This document shows, piece after piece, positions 7,877 through 15,248 of a DNA stretch of 25,138 nt. The stretch is from an uncultured Prevotella sp. (GTDB taxonomy: Bacteria > Bacteroidota > Bacteroidia > Bacteroidales > Bacteroidaceae): assembly GCA_937906495.1 (NCBI GenBank), contig CALCVT010000045.1:1-25138 (forward strand), given 5' to 3'. How positions within the stretch are numbered: position 1 is the first letter of the stretch; every line of letters begins with the position of its first letter. The translations under genes were made by a program, and so were the position numbers. The notes under the pieces were generated by a model. It ran no database searches. It was not told the origin of the DNA and saw nothing but the letters and a program-made list of their open reading frames with translations.

Positions 7877-8911
7877 ATGACTGATATTTGCATTTGCGGA
7901 GGAGGCTCGCTCGGACACGTTTGCGCCGGTGTGCTTGCCAGCAATCCCCATGTAAGATTGCGCATTCACAGTCGCCAACCCGAGCGTTGGAAATCGGAAG
8001 TACGCGTAACCGATCCTAAGGGCCATACCTACGTGGGCAAAATTACATGCATTACCAACAGCTATGCCAAAGCTATCGAAGGATGCAACATCGTGTTGCT
8101 CTGTCTGCCTGGATTTGCCATTGCCGAAACACTTGCCGACATACGTCCCTACCTTGCTGAAGGGTGCGCTGTCGGAGCCATAGTAGGCAGTACAGGATTC
8201 TTTTTTCACGCTCACCAGTTGCTCAGCCCCACTACACCGCTCTTCACCTTCCGTCGCGTGCCCTTCATAGCCCGCGTTGAGACTTATGGAAGCCGAGCAC
8301 AATTATTGGGCTACAAAGCAGAAGTAGATATTGCCGTAGAACACATAACTGATGCCGAAGCCTTCCGGGAAACTATCGAAAACCTCTTTGTCACACCCAC
8401 CCGCCTGCTCAATAATTTTTACGAAGCCAGCCTTTCTAACAGTAATCCCATTTTGCACACAGGCCGACTCTATACACTTTGGAAAGACTGGAATGGAGAA
8501 GCAACTCCTTCATGCGGACGCTTTTACAAGGAGTGGACCGACGAAGCCTCAGCATGCATCATCAGCATGGATGAAGAGTTTAGCAAACTGCTAGACTGCT
8601 TACCGGTAGATAAAAAACTCATGCCTTCGCTGCTCGAATATTACGAATGTACCGATGCAGCCTCGCTCACCCGTAAAATATCGTCCATACCAGCCTTTAT
8701 ACCCATCTGCTCACCTATGAAGCAGACTCCTGAAGGATGGATTCCTGATTTTGAAAGCCGCTACTTTACCGAGGACTTTCCGTGCGGACTACTCCTTATC
8801 AAAAAGCTGGCCAAAGCACATGGTGTTTCGACTCCTGTTATCGACCGGGTATTAGAGTGGGGACTCAAGAACATCGAACGAACGTCTGTATCTACCACTG
8901 ATAAATGTTAA
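7877..8911 (+). CDS. Octopine/nopaline dehydrogenase family reductase
   Basis: The predicted 344-residue cytoplasmic NAD(P)-dependent enzyme has an N-terminal Rossmann domain with CGGGSLGH (7-14) and a C-terminal all-helical opine-dehydrogenase domain. The latter carries NSNPILHTGRLY (188-199, with the probable catalytic His194), RYFTEDFPCGL (295-305) and PVIDRVLEW (320-328, with a probable partner Asp323). Family members join an amino acid or amine to a keto acid by reductive condensation, giving secondary amines. The frame is open upstream to a TTG at 7853 that overlaps the preceding gene, but ATG 7877 sits just before the first beta strand and is preferred. It lies inside the glycan operon between the CobD-like fusion and a glycosyltransferase, so its product is probably a decoration or sugar-modifying precursor. 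The true substrate is not visible from sequence. Confidence 0.82.
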   Translation: MTDICICGGGSLGHVCAGVLASNPHVRLRIHSRQPERWKSEVRVTDPKGHTYVGKITCITNSYAKAIEGCNIVLLCLPGFAIAETLADIRPYLAEGCAVGAIVGSTGFFFHAHQLLSPTTPLFTFRRVPFIARVETYGSRAQLLGYKAEVDIAVEHITDAEAFRETIENLFVTPTRLLNNFYEASLSNSNPILHTGRLYTLWKDWNGEATPSCGRFYKEWTDEASACIISMDEEFSKLLDCLPVDKKLMPSLLEYYECTDAASLTRKISSIPAFIPICSPMKQTPEGWIPDFESRYFTEDFPCGLLLIKKLAKAHGVSTPVIDRVLEWGLKNIERTSVSTTDKC

Positions 8912-8941
8912 TTCATTCATTAACCTCCTTAAGATAGGACT

Positions 8942-9964
8942 ATGAAACAACCTGCCCGCACCGACATTGCCGTCCTGATTCTGTTCTTTAACCGCCCCGA
9001 CCATCTGGAACGCTTGTTTGCCGAAATACGTCAGGCTCGCCCCTCCATATTGCTACTCTATCAAGACGGGCCGCGCAACGAACACGACCTGCCACGCATA
9101 GAGGCCTGCCGCCGCATTGTCGAGACGATAGATTGGGAGTGCGAGGTACACCGCAATTACCAAACAGAAAACCGCGGCTGCGACCCTTCGAACTATCTTT
9201 CGCAGCGCTGGGCCTTTTCAGTAGTTGACAAATGCATTATATTTGAAGACGACGATATTCCATCGCAAACCTTCTTTCCCTTTTGCAAAGAGATGCTCGA
9301 CCGATACGAGCACGACGAACGCATTGGTATGATTCAAGGCTTTAATTTAGAAGAAAAGACAACCGATGCCGAAACTGCCGACTACTTTTTCAGCACAAAC
9401 TTCTCGATTTGGGGATGGGCCTCATGGCGACGTGTGATTGAAAAGTGGGACGAGCATTATACCTGGCTCGACGACCGACAGGCTGTAGCTCGCATTCAAG
9501 CGCTCACTGACGAACGCAAACTGCGCACCGACTTCCTGCCTATGAGCCGCGCTCATCGCGACAGCGGAAAGGCCTTTTACGAAACCATCTTCCACGCCCA
9601 CCTGCTGCTCAACTCGCAACTGGCTATTGTACCTCGGGTCAACATGATTAGTAACTTAGGCGTTACTAATGATTCTGTGCATTTTGCAGGTTCGGTCAAG
9701 ACTCTTCCCTCGGGCTACCGGCGCATCTTTACCATGGGAAGGCACAACCTTGACTTCCCACTGCGACACCCACGCTACATTGTAGACCACGTAGCCTATC
9801 GCAAACGCGTTTACCGCATCATGGCCTGGCGTCACCCCTGGGTTAAAATATGGCGTTCGGTCGAGGAGTTTTACATCAATGCCAGCCATGGCCAATGGGG
9901 CCGCATTCGTTCGGCATTAGTCAATCGGCTGCGCATACTTACATCCGGCAAAAAGTTCCATTAA
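8942..9964 (+). CDS. Family 2-like glycosyltransferase (HlpA-like type)
   Basis: The predicted 340-residue cytoplasmic or membrane-associated glycosyltransferase has a GT-A fold. It begins with a strand and donor-site start VLILFFNRPDHLERL (11-25), then LLLYQDGPRN (37-46), NRGCDPSNY (77-85) and the metal-binding acidic motif FEDDDIP (101-107). These are followed by an NFSIWGWASWRR stretch. The latter half is strongly basic and carries many aromatic residues, which suggests membrane association, but I see no clear transmembrane segment. It follows the reductase by 30 bases, and the next ATG comes one base after its stop codon, so it belongs to the operon. Presumably it adds a sugar to the same surface glycan that LicD decorates. 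Neither donor nor acceptor can be told from sequence. Confidence 0.8.
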   Translation: MKQPARTDIAVLILFFNRPDHLERLFAEIRQARPSILLLYQDGPRNEHDLPRIEACRRIVETIDWECEVHRNYQTENRGCDPSNYLSQRWAFSVVDKCIIFEDDDIPSQTFFPFCKEMLDRYEHDERIGMIQGFNLEEKTTDAETADYFFSTNFSIWGWASWRRVIEKWDEHYTWLDDRQAVARIQALTDERKLRTDFLPMSRAHRDSGKAFYETIFHAHLLLNSQLAIVPRVNMISNLGVTNDSVHFAGSVKTLPSGYRRIFTMGRHNLDFPLRHPRYIVDHVAYRKRVYRIMAWRHPWVKIWRSVEEFYINASHGQWGRIRSALVNRLRILTSGKKFH

Positions 9965-9965
9965 C

Positions 9966-10754
9966 ATGCTCTGCATTGACCACTTGACTACTGGCTACGG
10001 CAACCACCCCATAGGACACAACCTGTGCGCTAACCTGCAACGCGGGCGGCTTACTGCCTTGCTCGGGCCGAACGGAGCAGGAAAAAGTACGCTTCTGCGT
10101 ACCCTGGCCGGATTTCAGCCACCTCTCTCTCCACCCGCTGAAGGAGCTGACCAACACTCCATCCTGCGCATTAACAACAAAGATCTGGCCAGCTATACAC
10201 CGCGCGAACTGGCACGCACTCTGAGTGTGGTTCTCACCTACCGCCCCGAAGCCGATGCACTAACAGCAGGCGAAGTGGTTGAAATGGGACGTATACCCTA
10301 TGCACGCATGCTCGCTACTCAATCTGACGAAGACCAAAAAGCTGTAAAGCGCGCCCTGCAACTTACACGTACCGAAAGTTTCATAAAACGACCTTTACAC
10401 ACCTTGAGCGATGGCGAGCGGCAACGCATTTTCATTGCAAAAGCATTGGCACAAGCCACCCCCGTCATTCTGCTTGACGAGCCTACAGCCTTTCTTGACT
10501 TCCCATCCAAGGTAGCTATACTCCGCCTGTTGAGCCACTTGGCACATAAGGAGGAAAAAACCATTCTGCTCTCAACACACGATGTAGAGCTGGCCTTACA
10601 GTTTGCCGACACACTTTGGTTACTGCGGGCTGATGGCATTACAGAAGGAAGTCCGGATTTTTTAGCACAAAACGGAGAGATGGCCCGTTTCTTTGGCCAT
10701 GAAGGTATCAGCTTTGATGCAACAACCATGCGCTTTATCTACCACAAACAATAA
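9966..10754 (+). CDS. ABC transporter ATP-binding protein, FecE/BtuD type
   Basis: The 262-residue ATPase has all core motifs: Walker A GPNGAGKST (34-42), signature LSDGERQR (147-154), Walker B VILLDEP (167-173), D-loop AFLDF (175-179) and switch His205 (STHD). The spacing and the VVEMGRIPYA stretch (105-113) resemble iron-siderophore, haem or cobalamin importers. At the usual Q-loop position I read VVLTYRP (88-94), with no Gln; a VVLT wording also occurs, as I recall, in Bacteroidetes members of this family. No permease or binding-protein gene is adjacent, which is unusual for this family. Its ATG lies one base after the glycosyltransferase stop codon, so the two are probably translationally coupled. 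It could serve a permease encoded elsewhere. A role in glycan export is less likely from the motif style. Confidence 0.85.
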   Translation: MLCIDHLTTGYGNHPIGHNLCANLQRGRLTALLGPNGAGKSTLLRTLAGFQPPLSPPAEGADQHSILRINNKDLASYTPRELARTLSVVLTYRPEADALTAGEVVEMGRIPYARMLATQSDEDQKAVKRALQLTRTESFIKRPLHTLSDGERQRIFIAKALAQATPVILLDEPTAFLDFPSKVAILRLLSHLAHKEEKTILLSTHDVELALQFADTLWLLRADGITEGSPDFLAQNGEMARFFGHEGISFDATTMRFIYHKQ

Positions 10755-10916
10755 TTGACGCCCATCCAGCATATTCTTTTCCCCACCCGACTCTGCTGCA
10801 AACATACTCCATTTATTTTATCAACAATGTATACAACAGCAGCATATTTACTACCACTCGCAAAAGGCTCAACTGCCTTACCCCACCAACTTTACTAAAC
10901 AGCTAAAACCAAATAA

Positions 10917-13034
10917 ATGATTGTTTGTATTGCCGAGAAACCCAGCGTTGCCCAAGACATTGCCCATATCCTCGGTGCCACACAACGGCACCAAGGTTAC
11001 TTTGAGGGAAACGGCTATCAAGTAACCTGGACCTTTGGCCACCTGTGCGAACTGAAATATCCCGAAGATTACACCCCCTTATGGAAGCGATGGTCGCTCG
11101 GATCACTGCCCATGGTTCCGCAACGCTTCGGCATCCGACTTAAGGACGATAAAGGGGTACGCCAGCAATTCGATGTAATACAACAGCTTATGAGCAAAGC
11201 TGAACGTATTGTGAACTGTGGTGATGCCGGACAGGAAGGCGAACTCATACAGCGATGGGTTATGCAAAAGGCTGGAGCACAATGCCCGGTCGACCGCCTA
11301 TGGATTTCGTCGCTAACCGAAGAAAGCATCCGCGAGGGTTTTGCCTCGCTCCGGCCACAAACTGAATACAAATCGCTCTACGAAGCCGGACTTTGCCGCG
11401 CCATTGGCGACTGGCTACTCGGAATGAATGCCACACGCCTTTATACACTCAAGTATGGCACCCAAAACTCAAAAGGAACTCCTCCGCTTTCAATAGGTCG
11501 TGTACAAACTCCTACTTTGGCACTCATTGTACGCAGGCAAATTGAAATAGAAGACTTCAAACCCGAGCCCTACTGGGTGCTGACTACTTTGTACCGCGAC
11601 ACTACCTTCAACGCAATTATGGCCGATCCCAACGACGATGATGAAAGCAATGAAAACACCACAGCTAACACTGAGGGAGAAGATAAGAAGAAACCCGCTA
11701 CACGGCGAGGATTTGCCAGCGAAGAAGAGGGAAAAGCAGCACTCGAAAAAATACGGACTGAACCCTTTACCGTAACAGATGTTGAGAAAAAGCGTGGAAC
11801 TGAAGCCCCTCCCCGACTCTACGATTTGACCTCTCTGCAAGTGGACTGCAACCGCAAGTTCGGTTACTCGGCCGATACAACCCTCTCGCTTATACAGGCT
11901 CTCTACGAAAAAAAGGCGACTACCTATCCGCGTGTCGACACAACCTACCTTTCCGACGACATATACCCTAAATGTGCGGGCATTCTAAATGGTATTAGTT
12001 CTATCTACAGCGAACTGCTATCACCACTACGAGGCGCTAAACTACTCAAGCGCAAAAAGGTGTTCGACTCATCGAAGGTAACCGACCACCACGCTATTAT
12101 ACCAACAGGTGTAGCACCACACAACCTAACTGATATGGAGCGTAACGTATACGACCTCGTAGCACGCCGTTTTATCATGGTTTTTTACCCCGATTGTCAT
12201 TTTGCAACTACATCCATTACCGGACAGGCTGCCGATGTTCCCTTCAAAGCTACCGGCAAACTGATTCTGCAACCGGGATGGCGCAATGTTCCGCCATCAG
12301 CAGCTAAACTAACATCTACAGCTACTGACGATGAAGAGCATAAAGACGATGCGGAACGTACACTGCCTGACTTTGTGAAGGGAGAAAGCGGCCCTCACCT
12401 GCCCGACCTGGCACAAAAAATGACGCAGCCCCCTAAATTCTACACCGAGGCAACTTTGCTGCGTGCTATGGAAACGGCAGGACGCACTGTCGATGACGAA
12501 GAATTGCGCGATGCTCTCAAAGAAAATGGTATTGGCAGGCCCTCAACACGTGCAGCCATTATCGAAACTCTTTTCCGCCGACAGTACATACGTCGCCAAC
12601 GTAAAAATATTGTAGCTACACCTACCGGCATCGAACTGATTGCATTAATACGCGAAGAATTGCTTAAAAGTGCCGAACTGACAGGAAGATGGGAAAAAAA
12701 GCTCCGGCAAATTGAACACCATCAGTACAGCGCCGCACAATTTATTGACGAACTCAAACTGATGGTCAACGAACTGGTGCGCCAGGTGCTGAGCGACAAT
12801 TCAAACCGCCGCGTTTCGCAAATTGAAGAACCATCAGCTAAAGGAGGACGAACAACACCTAAAAAAGCTGATACAAGCAACGGGCCGATGAAGGCTAAAC
12901 CACGCAAACGCATCATCCGTGCCGGAAGTATCTGTCCGCTTTGTGGCCAAGGCAAAGTTATTAAAGGACACACCGCCTACGGCTGCTCTCGCTGGAAAGA
13001 AGGGTGCACCTGGCGAAAACCTTTCAAATCATAA
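10917..13034 (+). CDS. topB: DNA topoisomerase III
   Basis: This 705-residue type IA topoisomerase passes DNA strands through transient single-strand breaks and helps decatenate DNA and resolve recombination intermediates. The TOPRIM domain starts with CIAEKPSVAQDIA (4-16) and has GDAGQEGEL (102-110). A conserved PLSIGRVQTPTL lies at 190-201. The active-site Tyr is Y337 within TTYPRVDTTYL. An acidic, low-complexity insert lies at about 237-262. The C terminus (about 665-705) has a basic linker and a zinc-ribbon-like CPLCGQG with two later Cys. ATG 10917 directly precedes the first beta strand. The gene follows the ABC ATPase by 162 bases and ends about 75 bases before a strong terminator. RecQ, its usual functional partner in decatenation, is encoded convergently just downstream. 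Confidence 0.95.
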   Translation: MIVCIAEKPSVAQDIAHILGATQRHQGYFEGNGYQVTWTFGHLCELKYPEDYTPLWKRWSLGSLPMVPQRFGIRLKDDKGVRQQFDVIQQLMSKAERIVNCGDAGQEGELIQRWVMQKAGAQCPVDRLWISSLTEESIREGFASLRPQTEYKSLYEAGLCRAIGDWLLGMNATRLYTLKYGTQNSKGTPPLSIGRVQTPTLALIVRRQIEIEDFKPEPYWVLTTLYRDTTFNAIMADPNDDDESNENTTANTEGEDKKKPATRRGFASEEEGKAALEKIRTEPFTVTDVEKKRGTEAPPRLYDLTSLQVDCNRKFGYSADTTLSLIQALYEKKATTYPRVDTTYLSDDIYPKCAGILNGISSIYSELLSPLRGAKLLKRKKVFDSSKVTDHHAIIPTGVAPHNLTDMERNVYDLVARRFIMVFYPDCHFATTSITGQAADVPFKATGKLILQPGWRNVPPSAAKLTSTATDDEEHKDDAERTLPDFVKGESGPHLPDLAQKMTQPPKFYTEATLLRAMETAGRTVDDEELRDALKENGIGRPSTRAAIIETLFRRQYIRRQRKNIVATPTGIELIALIREELLKSAELTGRWEKKLRQIEHHQYSAAQFIDELKLMVNELVRQVLSDNSNRRVSQIEEPSAKGGRTTPKKADTSNGPMKAKPRKRIIRAGSICPLCGQGKVIKGHTAYGCSRWKEGCTWRKPFKS

Positions 13035-13108
13035 AATGAGTTTGTATCAAAACAACTGTACATTGCCTCATCCACAATAATCAGATTACAAACTCAACGT
13101 TTTATCAA

Positions 13109-13159
13109 GCATTAAGGGCTAACCTCATACAAGCAGAGGTTAGCCCTTGATGCATTTTT
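13109..13159 (+). terminator. Intrinsic terminator of topB
   Basis: An 18-bp stem (13109-13126 with 13136-13153, a single G-U wobble, 13 bp of it perfect) has a 9-base loop and is followed at once by ATTTTT on the plus strand. It lies 75 bases after the topB stop codon. The minus-strand side lacks a good T-run, so it mainly serves topB but may also block recQ read-through. Confidence 0.9.
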
Positions 13160-13223
13160 CCTCATCAATACTGTTATCCACTACTACCACAGGGGATGTG
13201 GAAAACCATTAACCATCCTACCT

Positions 13224-15134
13224 TTAATCTTGGGTTAGACGCAAGTTGCTGTCGTGCCACTCAACCATACCGGCCCTGAGCAATTGCTCAAGCGCAGCCC
13301 GACACACTGCATCGGGGGTATTGGCAGGCCAAAGCTGCACAGGCGCATGAGATTGGCCGTCAGAAAGTATCTGAAGCAAATGGCTGCAAACCTCACCTAC
13401 CAATTGAACCGATGGCTGGGGCTCCGGTGCAGCCTTACGGGCAAGACATACATCGCAACAACCACAATCTTTACCGTCGTCGGCAAAATAGCGCAAGAGA
13501 TAACGGCTCCGGCATTCATCGTCGTGTGTAAAATATGCAATCATTGCATCTATACGTTTTTCAAAGTCGGCCCGGCGATCTTCGTAGATATCACGACCTA
13601 TCTGCACATAGTTCGTATCGACTCTGCGCGTTGTATAAGTTAATTGCGGAACTTCCTTATGAGGCACGTAATGCAAAATACGCAAACGCGTAAGATGGCA
13701 CAATTTTTCGTACACTTGCTGACTTGTCAAATTGCATCGCTCTGCTAACTGACTTTCATCAATCGTTACATAGTCGGCAAAGAGTCCGCCACTCTGACGC
13801 ATCAGCATGTTCAGCAACTGCTCTTCATCTGCATTCAAATAATTAATGCCATAGAGTTCGTCACGACACACTAAAAACATAACGCGCGACGTATTGGCAT
13901 CTTCCAAACTAAAGTGAATATAACCGGCACGGGTCAATAAGTGCAACGCACTGACCAACATGATGGGATGATGCTTAAAGGTACGACAAAACTTATCGAT
14001 GTTAAAATCAAAAGTTCTTCCCTCTGCCTCACCTTCAGCCACTTGAAAAAATGAAGAAAGGTCGGCATAAACCTTGCGGATATAAGCACGATCAGGAAAG
14101 GTTTGCGGCACACGTGCCTTCAGTTTCATAGCATCATAGCGATCGCACAGCAACACTGCATAAGCCGGGTTACCATCACGTCCGGCACGCCCAGCCTCCT
14201 GATAATAAGCCTCAATGCTATCGGGCACATCCAGGTGTATAACCAGGCGCACATCGGGTTTGTCTATGCCCATGCCAAAAGCATTAGTAGCCACCATTAC
14301 ACGCACCTCATCGCGCTGCCAACTTAGCTGACGTACATCTTTGTCGAGCGATGTTAACCCAGCATGATAGTATAGGGCCGAAATACCTTCACTCTCTAAC
14401 GTTTCGGCCACTTCGCGCGTAAGGCGACGGCTGCGGGTATACACCACAGCCGAACCTTCGACCGACTGAAGGATGTGCACCATCTCCTCAATTTTCGAGT
14501 CGACCCTGCGTACCACATAGTGCAGATTGGCACGGGCAAAACTCATGCGGAACACATTGGGTGTCGCAAAGGTAAGGCGTTGCTGGATATCGTCGACCAC
14601 CTTGGGGGTAGCAGTGGCCGTAAGTGCAAGCACCGGCACTCCGGGCAGGAGTTTGCGCACCTCGGCTATACGCAAATAGTGCGGACGGAAGTCGTAACCC
14701 CACTGCGAAATGCAATGCGCCTCATCAACCGTAAGCAGACATACCCTCATACGCTGCACCTTATTCATAAAGATGCTTGTTACAAGGCGCTCTGGCGAAA
14801 CATACAAAAACTTATATGCGCCCAGCACAGCGTTGTCCAAACGGCGTACAATCTCCTCGCGCGAGAGTCCGGAATGAATGGCTGTTGCCCGAATATCGTG
14901 CTTTAGCAGGTTGTCAACCTGATCCTTCATCAAGGCTATGAGTGGGGTAACAACCAGGCATAACCCCTCCATGGCCAGTGCTGGCACCTGAAAGGTGATG
15001 CTCTTGCCTCCACCTGTGGGCATCAGCCCTAAGGTGTCTCGACCGGAGGCAATGCTTTCGATGATATTGCGCTGTATGCCTCTAAAGTCATCGTAGCCCC
15101 AGTATTGCTTTAGTATTTGCTTAAACTGATCCAT
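13224..15134 (-). CDS. recQ: ATP-dependent DNA helicase RecQ, form without HRDC
   Basis: This 636-residue 3'-5' superfamily 2 helicase acts in recombination and fork repair. It has Walker A TGGGKS (40-45), TPLIALMKDQV (63-73), DEAH (137-140) and the aromatic-rich loop CISQWGYDFRPHY (141-153). Motif VI is contained in the QEAGRAGRDGNP stretch, with the preceding VATNAFGMGIDKPDVR also conserved. The RQC zinc site uses Cys541, 557, 560 and 563. Only about 70 residues follow the zinc site, so the HRDC domain of E. coli RecQ is absent. ATG 15134 precedes the conserved YWGYDDFRGIQ. It lies downstream of recJ on the same strand, 114 bases away, and these enzymes act together in the RecF-type resection pathway. 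The intergenic element between them is described separately. Confidence 0.95.
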   Translation of the reverse strand: MDQFKQILKQYWGYDDFRGIQRNIIESIASGRDTLGLMPTGGGKSITFQVPALAMEGLCLVVTPLIALMKDQVDNLLKHDIRATAIHSGLSREEIVRRLDNAVLGAYKFLYVSPERLVTSIFMNKVQRMRVCLLTVDEAHCISQWGYDFRPHYLRIAEVRKLLPGVPVLALTATATPKVVDDIQQRLTFATPNVFRMSFARANLHYVVRRVDSKIEEMVHILQSVEGSAVVYTRSRRLTREVAETLESEGISALYYHAGLTSLDKDVRQLSWQRDEVRVMVATNAFGMGIDKPDVRLVIHLDVPDSIEAYYQEAGRAGRDGNPAYAVLLCDRYDAMKLKARVPQTFPDRAYIRKVYADLSSFFQVAEGEAEGRTFDFNIDKFCRTFKHHPIMLVSALHLLTRAGYIHFSLEDANTSRVMFLVCRDELYGINYLNADEEQLLNMLMRQSGGLFADYVTIDESQLAERCNLTSQQVYEKLCHLTRLRILHYVPHKEVPQLTYTTRRVDTNYVQIGRDIYEDRRADFEKRIDAMIAYFTHDDECRSRYLLRYFADDGKDCGCCDVCLARKAAPEPQPSVQLVGEVCSHLLQILSDGQSHAPVQLWPANTPDAVCRAALEQLLRAGMVEWHDSNLRLTQD

Positions 15135-15159
15135 CTATACTATGCTGCAGTTGCTATGG

Positions 15160-15248
15160 ATTATACGACAAACGTCTTACCGATGGGCTTGGCTGCTGTC
15201 AGTATTCAGACAACCTCAAGTCCGCCGGCAAGACGTTTGTTATTATAC
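15160..15248. repeat. 75-base inverted-repeat element flanked by 7-base direct repeats
   Basis: Between the recJ stop and the recQ start, perfect 11-bp inverted arms (15168-15178 and 15230-15240, ACAAACGTCTT / AAGACGTTTGT) enclose further nested pairing: 15180-15182 with 15226-15228, 15185-15191 with 15217-15223, and 15197-15200 with 15209-15212. The block is bounded by identical ATTATAC copies at 15160-15166 and 15242-15248. It resembles a tiny MITE-like insertion with a target duplication, or a structured intercistronic RNA. No T-run follows on either strand. Confidence 0.55.

Noticed and set aside
11004..11040. TopB TOPRIM motif reading DAGQE instead of DxDxE as a possible active-site loss
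   Set aside because: The DAG(R/Q)EGEL form is common, as I recall, in many topoisomerase III proteins, so it is not a sign of inactivity.
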